Below are positions 1 through 6,690 of a stretch of 7,374 nucleotides of DNA, piece after piece. Origin of the DNA: CAZESH01 sp964514665 (GTDB lineage: Bacteria > Bacillota > Bacilli > Paenibacillales > KCTC-25726); NCBI GenBank assembly GCA_964514665.1, contig CAZESH010000225.1, positions 1 to 7,374 on the forward strand, given 5' to 3'. Positions within the stretch are counted from its first letter, which is position 1, and the number at the start of each line of letters is the position of its first letter. The notes under the pieces were generated by a model. The model was not told where the DNA came from and ran no database searches. It worked only from the letters and a program-made list of their open reading frames with translations. The translations under genes and the position numbers were made by a program.

Positions 1-233
1 TTCCGGCAAAGATGTGTAAACGTCCAGTACAAGCCTGACAGACCAAGAACCATCGAAGCATATGCTTAAAAGCAAAGTCACCCGAATCGGAACCCCCGCC
101 TCTCCTTATTATGGAAATTCTGTCCCATTCAAATACTCATGCTTTTCGCCGGGCAGATTCCCTTTTCGCTTCCTAACATGATTCGAGATGAATTTCTGAT
201 TTATGTACGTATTGTTTAAGTTATAATGAAATT
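1..233. other. Left-edge stretch without a convincing gene
   Basis: No reading frame here can be assigned. On the plus strand a frame open from the window edge ends at a TAA at 67-69 (22 codons, ending TIEAYA); it could be the tail of a gene to the left, but it is too short to judge. On the minus strand a frame runs off the left edge. Its first usable start is a GTG at 81-79, and an AAGGAG at 107-102 lies about 20 nt upstream, which is too far for a normal ribosome binding site. It begins VTLLLSICFDGSW. An ATT at 87-85 would be better placed and would give an IRVTLLLS start reminiscent of GT-B glycosyltransferases, but this is a guess. In B. subtilis spoVT follows mfd; I see no SpoVT-like sequence here. 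Confidence 0.35.
222..227 (+). promoter_or_regulatory. Possible -10 element (TATAAT), weak -35
   Basis: A perfect TATAAT lies 6 nt before the first ATG of the glycosyltransferase remnant. The best upstream partner, TTTATG at 200-205 with a 16-nt spacer, matches the sigma-A -35 consensus poorly. The surrounding DNA is AT-rich, so a chance match is quite possible. If a transcript started here it would begin about at the ATG at 234, leaving no room for a ribosome binding site. Confidence 0.2.
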
Positions 234-926
234 ATGGAAAAAACCGGAATGGAAAACGTGAAACTTATTCGCGGCTGCAAATCCTCGCAATGCAGGATTT
301 GCAGCCGCGAATAATATCGCTTTCCGGCACAGCTCAGGGGATTATTACCTGCTGCTCAACAGCGACACGGTCGTTTCCGACGGAACCTTCGCAAAAATGC
401 TGGCTTATCTCGAGCAATCACCCAACACGGCGGCAGTCGGCCCGACTCTGATTACGGGGGAACAGATCACTCAGCCTTCGGGACAAGCTTTCCCAACGCT
501 TATTCGCAGCCGGAGTCCGACCGCAAGGTCGACTGGATTACCGGGGCGTGCATGATGATCCGGCGGGAGGTGCTGGAGCAGGTGGGTCTGCTGGATGAAG
601 CCTTTTTCCTGGATTACGAGGATGTGGACCTGTGCTGTCGAATCAAGCAAGCGGGCTGGAAAATCTGTTTGCTGCATACAGTGCCGGTTATCCACTTTGT
701 CGGCTCCAGCAAAAAGAATAATTACAGCGTCGTATTCCATGAAAGATACCGCAGCATGTTTACCTATTACACGAAGCATAAAAGCAGAAGAACTGTCGCC
801 ATATTGCGCGCGGCGGTCACACTCCATTCTTGCCTGGCCATAATCGCTTCGTTTGTTCCAATCGGGCGACATCGGGAGAGAAGACCGGCTTACTTAAAGC
901 TCATTCGTCAGCGTTACCGATTCTAG
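234..926 (+). pseudogene. Family 2 glycosyltransferase remnant (rhamnosyltransferase-like), frameshifted and 5'-truncated
   Basis: Family members transfer a sugar from a nucleotide sugar to cell-surface glycans at the cytoplasmic face of the membrane. Three pieces are visible. Frame A (234-272) ends VKLIR. Frame B (280-552) reads NPRNAGFAAANN, then LLLNSDTVV (the Asp-x-Asp-type metal and nucleotide-sugar site), then VGPTLI and QPSGQAFPTL. Frame A resumes (528-926) with VDWITGACMMIRREVLEQVG, then FFLDYEDVDLCCR (the acceptor-side catalytic-base region), VIHFVGSS, and a normal-looking basic C-terminus ending QRYRF. The N-terminal GT-A half with its DNGS motif is absent: a stop at 189-191 closes the frame upstream and nothing there resembles it. 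The first frame change is a 7-nt insertion at 273-279. The second lies between about 496 and 528, where family members usually have 25 or more extra residues. An intact protein would have about 300 residues. Almost certainly non-functional, unless the breaks are sequencing errors. Confidence 0.85.
265..314. repeat. Perfect 21-bp inverted repeat with 8-nt loop
   Basis: The arms 265-285 and 294-314 are exact reverse complements, and the loop is 286-293. The right arm encodes the conserved GFAAANN stretch of the glycosyltransferase, so it is ordinary coding sequence; the left arm contains a reverse-complement copy of it. No T-run follows on either strand, so this is not a standard terminator. 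Removing 273-279 (GGCTGCA) leaves an imperfect palindrome and restores one frame, VKLIRNPRNAGFAAANN. This supports origin as a templated insertion. Confidence 0.95.
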
Positions 927-934
927 AAAGAAAA

Positions 935-952
935 CCCACCCTTTCGGGTGGG
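935..952 (-). terminator. Rho-independent terminator of the foldase gene
   Basis: A 7-bp GC-rich stem (CCCACCC / GGGTGGG) closes a 4-nt loop that reads GAAA on the minus strand. On that strand it is followed by TTTTCTTT (934-927), the U-rich tail of an intrinsic terminator. It starts 13 nt after the foldase stop codon. On the plus strand the tail is not T-rich, so it would stop the convergent glycosyltransferase transcript less well. Confidence 0.85.
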
Positions 953-965
953 CTTGAGATTGCGT

Positions 966-2024
966 TTATTTTCCGGCCGCCGGGGATGCCGAAGGCGAAG
1001 CCGCTGGTGAAGCGGATGGAGACGGCGAAGGCTCAGGCAGGTTGATGCTGGTGACGATGCCGGGAAGATCCTTCTGCATAAAGTCTGACAAATACTGCTG
1101 AATCAACTCGGAACGAACCTGGTCCTTGACATCCTCATATTTGCCTTCTGTCCGTGATTCCACCTTCATGACATGGTAGCCATATTGGGTTTCAATCGGA
1201 TCACTGATCGTGTTCAGGGGCAGCTCAAGCGCCGCTTTTTTGAATTCCGGCACCCAGCTGTTGACATCGGCATCCTTATACTGGCCTCCGCTGTCCTTCG
1301 AACCCGGATCATCGGAATATTCCTTGGCCAGCGCTGCAAAATCCCCGCCGTTTTTCAGCTTGGCTTCAACTTCCTGAGCTCTTTTCAGAGCCTCTTCTTT
1401 TGTGCGGATATCCTTGTTCGTATTGGGATCCTTCAAAGCGATCAAGATGTGGTCGACCGTTGCTTTTGTAAATTTGTCCTTGTTTTCCTTGATGTCTTTG
1501 TCGTACTGGGCTTTCACCTGATCATCGGGAAATTTCTGCTTCAGCAAATCGGCCAGAATCAGCTGACGTTTCATGTACAGCTGCAGATCGGGCTCCTCGA
1601 TGCCCAGCTCCTTGAGCATTTTCGTGTATTGGTCTTTGTTCTGCTTGTCCGTCATAGACTTCTGGAATTGATCCATTTGGTCTTTTGCGGATTTTTCCGC
1701 CTTTTTCACAATATCCTCGGAAGCGTCCTTAATTAGATACTGCATGCCGATATATTGGTTCAACATGTCCTTTTTAAAGGTGGGACTGGATTCGTATAAA
1801 GCATACATTTGCGAATAATTGAAGAATTTGTCGGCTCCCAAAAAACCGTTGAATTCCTTTTCCGTTACTTGCCCTCCTTTATAAGTGGCAACTATGGTTC
1901 CTTCATCCGCTTTTGTGTTTTTCTTTCCGCATCCCGTGGCAATCAGGAGCAGGACCGTAACAATCAACAGGCCTTTGATCCAGATATTGCGGCGATGTAT
2001 GGAAAATGAATTATTTGGCGACAT
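966..2024 (-). CDS. prsA: PrsA/SurA-like peptidyl-prolyl cis-trans isomerase lipoprotein (foldase)
   Basis: This 352-residue protein should be an extracytoplasmic lipoprotein that isomerises Xaa-Pro bonds and helps exported proteins fold. Residues 14-31 form a hydrophobic signal segment after a basic start (HRRNIWIK), ending IATGC; Cys32 is the likely lipidated residue. Residues 40-185 are a charged, helical SurA-N-like chaperone part. Residues 188-290 are a parvulin rotamase domain with the paired histidines H192 (DHILIAL) and H284 (YGYHVMKV) and the typical GGDFAALAKEYSDDPG loop. The C-terminus (330-350) is a low-complexity Pro/Ser/Ala tail. The ATG at 2024 overlaps the last 14 nt of mfd and has AAGGGAG at 2040-2034, 9 nt upstream, so it is probably co-transcribed and translationally coupled with mfd. 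The family is clear. Calling it orthologous to B. subtilis prsA is less certain, because prsA lies elsewhere there. Confidence 0.9.
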   Translation of the reverse strand: MSPNNSFSIHRRNIWIKGLLIVTVLLLIATGCGKKNTKADEGTIVATYKGGQVTEKEFNGFLGADKFFNYSQMYALYESSPTFKKDMLNQYIGMQYLIKDASEDIVKKAEKSAKDQMDQFQKSMTDKQNKDQYTKMLKELGIEEPDLQLYMKRQLILADLLKQKFPDDQVKAQYDKDIKENKDKFTKATVDHILIALKDPNTNKDIRTKEEALKRAQEVEAKLKNGGDFAALAKEYSDDPGSKDSGGQYKDADVNSWVPEFKKAALELPLNTISDPIETQYGYHVMKVESRTEGKYEDVKDQVRSELIQQYLSDFMQKDLPGIVTSINLPEPSPSPSASPAASPSASPAAGK

Positions 2025-5000
2025 CTTGTAATTCTCCCTTCGATTTGATGACCTTCCTGTATTGTAGCAGAAAGCTTTCGATAAATGCCAATGTTTCTTC
2101 CGTTGAAATCCCTTTGCAGTTCAAAGCGATTTGAATTTGCACGCCGCCGATCAAACGAAGCTTGTTTTTAAGCTTTCCGCCGAGCTCGAACAGCTTTTGT
2201 CCATCGATATTGCCATTTTGGCTTCCGTGGATTTTAATGATCACTTCATTCGTTTTTTGCGATATGGATTCAATGAAGAATTGCTTTCCGTATACCTTGA
2301 GCCTTGCAACCGTCAGCAGGTTAAGCACCGCCTGAGGCAAATCGCCGAAGCGGTCAACCAGCTCTTCGTGCAAATCGGCCTCTTCCTCCAGAGTTTGGAT
2401 GGAGGCGACTTTTTTATAGATTTCAATTTTTTGAATGCTGTCGTAAATATAATCCGAAGGGATATAAGCATCAATGCTCATGTCGATCTGCGTGGACCAG
2501 GCTTGTTCCTCCGCTTGCGGAACGTCCCCCATCTCAAGCTTGCGCTTGTTGATTTCTTCGGAGAGCATCTGCGAATACATATCAAACCCTACAGATGCGA
2601 TGAATCCATGCTGCTCGGCTCCGAGCAGGTTGCCCGCACCGCGGATAGCCAAATCCCGCATGGCGATTTTAAAACCGGATCCAAGTTCGGTAAATTGCTT
2701 GATCGCTTCCAGCCGTTTCTCCGAAACCTCCGAGAGCACCTTATCCCTTTCATAGGTGAAATACGCATAGGCAATGCGGTTGGAGCGACCTACCCTGCCG
2801 CGCAGCTGATAAAGCTGGGAAAGCCCCATTTTATCCGCATCATGCACAATCAGTGTATTGACGTTGGGGATATCCACGCCTGTTTCAATAATCGTCGTAC
2901 TGACCAGCACATCGGATTCGTTGTCCAAAAAATCAAGAATCGTCCGCTCCAGCTCCTGTTCCGACATTTGACCGTGTCCAACCGCTACCCGCGCCTCGGG
3001 AACAAGCTGCGAAATGCGTTCCGCCATCTGCTGAATGCCCTGCACACGGTTGTATAGATAATACACCTGCCCGCCTCTGGCCAGCTCTCTTTCGATCGCC
3101 TCACGCACCAGCGCACTGCTGTATTCTACCACATACGTTTGTACCGGGAAACGATTTTCCGGAGGCGTCTCGATGATCGACAAATCCCTGACGCCCAGCA
3201 TCGACATGTGCAGTGTACGGGGGATCGGCGTTGCCGTCAAGGTGAGCACGTCGACGCTGGCCTTCAATTGCTTCAGCTTCTCCTTGTGCGTGACGCCGAA
3301 ACGCTGCTCCTCATCCACAATCAGCAAACCGAGTTCCTTGAATTTCAAATCGGTAGAGAGCAGCCGATGCGTACCGATCACAATATCTACCGTTCCGTTA
3401 TTGACTCCCTTGATGATCATATTTTGCTCTTTTTTGGAACGAAAGCGGCTTAATGCCTCGATGCGGATAGGATATCCGGAAAACCGCTCGCGAAACGTCT
3501 CAAAGTGCTGCTGGGCCAGAATTGTGGTCGGCACGAGAACGGCCACCTGCCTGCCCTCGATGGCCGCTTTGAAGGCTGCACGAATGGCAACCTCGGTTTT
3601 GCCGTAGCCGACATCCCCGCATAATAGACGATCCATCGGACGGCTTTGTTCCATATCTTTTTTAATTTCTTCTATCGCTCTTAATTGATCCGGAGTCTCC
3701 TCATAGGGAAACAGGCCTTCAAACTCCCTCTGATAAGCCGAATCTTTCGCAAAGCTGTACCCGGAGGCCTGCATTCTCTGCGCATACAGCTGGATCAGAT
3801 CATCCGCAATGTCCTTGACCGAGGAACGCACCTTGTTCTTCACTCTTGTCCATTCGCTTCCGCCGAGCTTATACAGCTTCGGTTCCTTTTCATCCGATCC
3901 CACATATTTTTGCACCATGTCGATCTGATCGATCGGCACGGAGAGTTTGTCTCCGCCGGCATATACGATATGCATATAATCCTTATGGATGCCCCCGACT
4001 TCAAGCGTCCCGATGCCGACATATTTGCCGATGCCGTGATTGACGTGGACGACATAGTCGCCTACCTTCAAATCCAAGTAGCTTTTAATCCGCTCGGCAT
4101 TTTCTATCTTTCTATCGATTTTACGCGCTTTTCTTTGTTTTTGCGTGAACAGCTCGCCTTCGGTTATGACGACAAGCTTAATAGAAGGCAGTTCAAAGCC
4201 GGACTGCAAATTGCCGTTAAGTATTTGCGGCTCTGGTATTTTATAATCCTCCAGCACCCTGCGAACCCGCCCGACGCGATCTTCCCCGTTGGCCAACAAA
4301 AGCACCTGCGAGCCGGCTTTTCCCCAACGCTCCATCTCCGATTTCAGCACATTCATTTGTCCATGAAAGTTTTGCATCGAGCGGCTGATCAGATTAACGA
4401 TATTTTGCGGTTGGGTATGGGGGACCTGTCTCAAGAAAAGCGACAAATAGCACATTTGAAAAGCGCTGTAGGAAAACAGCGTATGATAATCCTTGGCTGC
4501 AACGAATGCAGGAAGAAACTTGCCTTCTTGCAGCAGAACCGTCATCGTTTCCGCTTCGTCCCGCTCCAGCTGTTTCGCCGTCTCCTGCAAGCGGATCGGT
4601 TCATCCAGCAAGAGCACGGTGTCCTTCGGTATATAATCAAGCAGGGTATGTCGTTCGGGAAATAAAAAAGAAACATATTTATAAAGCTCTGAGAAATACA
4701 TGCCTTCCCTGAGCATCTCGATTTCCCGACCGATTCCCTGCAGCAGTTTTTCCTTTGCTTTACGATCGGTCATTTTTGCCAGCTGCTCTTCCAAACGTTC
4801 ATACGTATGCTGCGCCGCATTTTGAAAGCGCTGCGGTGAAGCAATCAGTTCCCTGCAGGGCAAAATCACAATCTGCTGCAGTTTGTCTATGGATCTTTGA
4901 TCGGAAGGATCGAAGCTGCGGATCGAATCTATTTCATTGTCGAACCACTCGATGCGGTAGGCATGCTCTGTGGTCATCGGATAAACATCGACAATGCCTC

Positions 5001-5529
5001 CGCGCACACTGATTTCTCCGCGTTTTTCCACACGTTCGACGCGATTGTATCCAAACTCGCTCATCCGGCTGATAAACGTTTCGAGCTCCAGTACCTCACC
5101 GACATCGACCGCTTGGCGCGCATCCGCGATGATTGACTTGGCGGGCAAAAGTCTGCGCACGCCTGCAAGCGGAGTCACTACAATGCCGCGATAACCGGCC
5201 GCCAGCTTGGTCAGCACGTCCACTCTCTGGGACAGCGTTTCCGGGCTGGAAACCGCCGATTCCGTAATCATCAGCTCATTGGCAGGATAAAGCAGCACTT
5301 CATTCTCCAAGCACTCCGACAAATCCTCGGCGATTTTTTGCGCAGAGAACATGTTATGGGTCACAACCAAAACCGGCCGCTGCAGCTCTTCCGCCAAAGA
5401 AGCGATAAACACCTGCCGCGATGAACCGGTCAATCCGGCAACCAACTGTTCCTTCATTTCCTTGCGAATGCCTGACAGAACAGACTGAAAGTCCGCTTCC
5501 CGGGAAAAGGCTTGGAGCAATTCTTTCAT
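2011..5529 (-). CDS. mfd: Transcription-repair coupling factor Mfd
   Basis: Mfd is an ATP-driven DNA translocase that pushes stalled RNA polymerase off DNA and recruits UvrA to the lesion. Residue numbers here count from an upstream in-frame ATG at 5550. A UvrB-like N-terminal module spans about 30-350 (VTPLAGVRRLLP at 125-136). The RNA-polymerase-interacting domain is near 495-550 (VGDYVVHVNHGIGKYVG). The RecG-like motor has Walker A GDVGYGKT at 645-652, DEEQRFG at 746-752, TATPIPRT at 772-779 and QLRGRVGR at 915-922. The translocation (TRG) motif lies about 955-1000, and a C-terminal autoinhibitory domain follows. I prefer the ATG at 5529 (1172 residues): AAAGGAT at 5547-5541 sits 11 nt before it, whereas the ATG at 5550 has only a weak AGGGT. 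Length matches B. subtilis Mfd (about 1177). Intact. The long antisense frames within it are composition shadows. Confidence 0.97.
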   Translation of the reverse strand: MKELLQAFSREADFQSVLSGIRKEMKEQLVAGLTGSSRQVFIASLAEELQRPVLVVTHNMFSAQKIAEDLSECLENEVLLYPANELMITESAVSSPETLSQRVDVLTKLAAGYRGIVVTPLAGVRRLLPAKSIIADARQAVDVGEVLELETFISRMSEFGYNRVERVEKRGEISVRGGIVDVYPMTTEHAYRIEWFDNEIDSIRSFDPSDQRSIDKLQQIVILPCRELIASPQRFQNAAQHTYERLEEQLAKMTDRKAKEKLLQGIGREIEMLREGMYFSELYKYVSFLFPERHTLLDYIPKDTVLLLDEPIRLQETAKQLERDEAETMTVLLQEGKFLPAFVAAKDYHTLFSYSAFQMCYLSLFLRQVPHTQPQNIVNLISRSMQNFHGQMNVLKSEMERWGKAGSQVLLLANGEDRVGRVRRVLEDYKIPEPQILNGNLQSGFELPSIKLVVITEGELFTQKQRKARKIDRKIENAERIKSYLDLKVGDYVVHVNHGIGKYVGIGTLEVGGIHKDYMHIVYAGGDKLSVPIDQIDMVQKYVGSDEKEPKLYKLGGSEWTRVKNKVRSSVKDIADDLIQLYAQRMQASGYSFAKDSAYQREFEGLFPYEETPDQLRAIEEIKKDMEQSRPMDRLLCGDVGYGKTEVAIRAAFKAAIEGRQVAVLVPTTILAQQHFETFRERFSGYPIRIEALSRFRSKKEQNMIIKGVNNGTVDIVIGTHRLLSTDLKFKELGLLIVDEEQRFGVTHKEKLKQLKASVDVLTLTATPIPRTLHMSMLGVRDLSIIETPPENRFPVQTYVVEYSSALVREAIERELARGGQVYYLYNRVQGIQQMAERISQLVPEARVAVGHGQMSEQELERTILDFLDNESDVLVSTTIIETGVDIPNVNTLIVHDADKMGLSQLYQLRGRVGRSNRIAYAYFTYERDKVLSEVSEKRLEAIKQFTELGSGFKIAMRDLAIRGAGNLLGAEQHGFIASVGFDMYSQMLSEEINKRKLEMGDVPQAEEQAWSTQIDMSIDAYIPSDYIYDSIQKIEIYKKVASIQTLEEEADLHEELVDRFGDLPQAVLNLLTVARLKVYGKQFFIESISQKTNEVIIKIHGSQNGNIDGQKLFELGGKLKNKLRLIGGVQIQIALNCKGISTEETLAFIESFLLQYRKVIKSKGELQDVAK

Positions 5530-5591
5530 GCTTATTCTACATCCTTTCATTCATGACCCTGTGTGCCGCTTGATTTACGCAACAGAAAATA

Positions 5592-5613
5592 AGCCTCGGC
5601 GGTCGCCAAGGCT
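5592..5613 (-). terminator. Terminator-like hairpin between fin and mfd
   Basis: On the minus strand AGCCTTGGC pairs with GCCGAGGCT (9 bp including one G-U pair) around a GACC loop, followed by TATTTTC (5591-5585). It begins 16 nt after the fin stop and ends about 60 nt before the preferred mfd start. It should terminate or attenuate fin transcripts, so mfd probably depends on readthrough or on a promoter I could not locate in the short gap. Confidence 0.7.
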
Positions 5614-5629
5614 ATCGAACCCGCATTCA

Positions 5630-5860
5630 TTACTGCAACGGGTTGGACAGCAGTGAAAGCTCAGGATGCTGGTCCAAGGCTTCTTTACAGTAATCGCAAA
5701 CCACTTTTACCGTCGTGTCGCCGTTACGGTTATAGGTAATTATATCGCTGCGTTCCTCAGGGGTCAAGAAATCGAAGCCGAGTTGGGCTTCCTCGATTCC
5801 GTCCTGATGAATTTGTCCGATGACTGAGCGGCAATGCCGACATATATAATGTATGGTCAT
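5630..5860 (-). CDS. fin: Anti-sigma-F factor Fin
   Basis: Fin (formerly YabK, DUF2757) is a small forespore protein in Bacillus that binds sigma-F and helps the switch to sigma-G during sporulation. The 76-residue product has the same length as the B. subtilis protein and the same layout: an N-terminal CRHC zinc-ligand pair (C7, C10), the central QLGFDFLTPEERSDIITYNRNGD block, and a second CDYC pair (C55, C58) followed by KEALDQHPE. The four cysteines would bind one zinc ion. The ATG at 5860 has a perfect AGGAGG at 5873-5868 with a 7-nt spacer. It lies 61 nt downstream of pth, with a sigma-F-like promoter in between, which fits forespore expression and negative feedback on sigma-F. Recognition is by family resemblance and the pth-fin-mfd gene order. 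Confidence 0.93.
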   Translation of the reverse strand: MTIHYICRHCRSVIGQIHQDGIEEAQLGFDFLTPEERSDIITYNRNGDTTVKVVCDYCKEALDQHPELSLLSNPLQ

Positions 5861-5871
5861 ATGTATGCCTC

Positions 5872-5900
5872 CTGATGAGAATCTATACCCTTTTCATCAG
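5872..5900 (-). promoter_or_regulatory. Inverted repeat in the fin leader touching the ribosome binding site
   Basis: CTGATGA (5900-5894) and TCATCAG (5878-5872), read on the minus strand, are perfect 7-bp complements separated by 15 nt. The downstream arm overlaps the first two bases of the fin AGGAGG. The upstream arm overlaps the proposed -10 element, so only transcripts that started further upstream would contain both arms. Whether it folds in the cell is unknown. Confidence 0.4.
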
Positions 5901-5927
5901 TATGACCATTTTGTTCTGAAATTACCC
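5899..5927 (-). promoter_or_regulatory. Putative sigma-F promoter of fin
   Basis: On the minus strand GGTCATACT (5907-5899) fits the sigma-F -10 pattern GGnnAnAnT at every fixed position. Fifteen bases upstream is GGGTA (5927-5923), which matches three of five positions of the sigma-F -35 pattern GYWTA. The spacer length is the usual one. The -35 overlaps the last codons of pth, and transcription would start about 30 nt before the fin ATG. fin of B. subtilis is known to be sigma-F dependent, which raises the prior. Confidence 0.5.
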
Positions 5928-6490
5928 TTCCCTTTTGTTAAAAGCAGCCATCGTTTTATCAAACGGATGCTCCACGGCGAATTCAACGGCTTCTTCAGTT
6001 TGCTTTAAGGCCGCATTCAAGGGTTCCCGCTCTTTTTTGGCAAAGCTTGCGAGCACATAGTCGGCAAAGCCGAAGCCGGGCTCGGGCTTGGAAATGCCGA
6101 TACGGATGCGGTCGAATTCCTGCGTACCTAGATGCTGAATAATCGACTTAATGCCGTTATGGCCGCCTGCGCCCCCCTGCCTGCGCAGACGGATTTGCCC
6201 AAGTTGCGTATCCATATCGTCATAGACGACAATCAAATCACTTGTAGCAAGCTTGTAAAAATCCATCAACGCACGAAGTGATTCGCCTGATAGATTCATA
6301 TAGGTTGCAGGCTTTAGCAGCAGCACTTTTTGCCCGGCGATTTGGCCTTCGCCCAACCATCCTTTGAATTTGCTTTCCTTAAACGCTATATTCCATTTTT
6401 CCGCAAGTTGGTCAAGCGCCATAAAGCCGACATTGTGTCGTGTATCCTGATAAGGTTTACCCGGATTCCCAGTCCGGCTATCCATTTCAT
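5922..6490 (-). CDS. pth: Peptidyl-tRNA hydrolase, with apparent one-base frameshift after codon 7
   Basis: Pth (SpoVC in B. subtilis) cleaves peptidyl-tRNA released from stalled ribosomes, and the gene is normally essential. The body is fully conserved: NPGKPYQDTRHNVGF with the catalytic His and the NPG Asn, KPATYMNLSG, VVYDDMD with the active-site Asp, and GGAGGHNGIKSI. The natural start is ATG 6490-6488, 8 nt after a perfect AGGAGG (6504-6499), and it reads MKWIAGLG, the standard Pth N-terminus. At the GGG run 6468-6470 this frame then goes wrong; one extra G would join it to NPGKPY. In the sequence as given, the body frame is reached only from ATG 6485 (MDSRTGNPG, spacer 13 nt, first beta strand lost) or from a TTG at 6533 without a ribosome binding site. 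A sequencing or assembly error is the simplest explanation. Otherwise the product has an altered N-terminus. The length from 6490 is about 189 residues once corrected, normal for Pth. Confidence 0.92.
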
Positions 6491-6498
6491 TTTTGCTG

Positions 6499-6504
6499 CC
6501 TCCT
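6499..6504 (-). promoter_or_regulatory. pth ribosome binding site that decides the start
   Basis: A perfect AGGAGG on the minus strand stands 8 nt before ATG 6490 and 13 nt before ATG 6485. The spacing favours 6490, which is out of frame with the catalytic body. This is the main evidence that a base is missing at 6468-6470. Confidence 0.85.
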
Positions 6505-6625
6505 GTCGTGGTTTTCGCCTTTTTTTCTTGCAATCAGACATTTTTTTTATTTTTCATGCAACGAAATCGGCTTCCCGATTGTCATAACTAGTATAAGCAA
6601 TACCTGCTGTGTGGAATTAAAAGCC

Positions 6626-6634
6626 ATTATATCA
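6626..6634 (-). promoter_or_regulatory. Extended -10 promoter upstream of pth
   Basis: On the minus strand TGATATAAT is a perfect extended -10 (TGn followed by TATAAT), which can work with a poor -35; the best -35 candidate at about 17-18 nt upstream, TTCGGA, is weak. Transcription would start near 6619 and give a leader of about 130 nt. That leader contains a small 6-bp hairpin (6565-6580, AATCGG / CCGATT) and an A-rich stretch. Confidence 0.5.
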
Positions 6635-6690
6635 TGAAAGCGGTAAAATTCCGAAGCGGCTAAAATAAAACCGAAGCGAAGGTGATCGCA

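Noticed and set aside
265..314. Inverted repeat as a terminator, riboswitch or mobile-element end
   Set aside because: No T-run follows on either strand, one arm is conserved coding sequence, and there is no transposase or target-site duplication nearby. A templated insertion explains it exactly.
471..872. 133-codon minus-strand frame across the glycosyltransferase remnant
   Set aside because: The opposite strand encodes clear glycosyltransferase motifs (GACMMIRREVL, DYEDVDLCCR); no ribosome binding site or family resemblance supports the antisense frame.
1173..1736. 187-codon plus-strand frame opposite the foldase gene
   Set aside because: Antisense to the conserved parvulin and chaperone regions; its Leu/Phe/Ile-rich product is the expected mirror of Lys/Glu-rich codons.
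2131..4665. Long plus-strand open frames (308 and 326 codons) opposite mfd
   Set aside because: They lie fully antisense to the strongly conserved mfd motor and RNA-polymerase-binding regions, have no recognisable domain and no good start site. They reflect the codon composition of mfd.
6491..6533. pth start at the TTG at 6533, giving an MQEKKAKTTTGG extension
   Set aside because: There is no ribosome binding site for it and Pth proteins do not carry such an extension; the perfect AGGAGG points to 6490 with a missing base.
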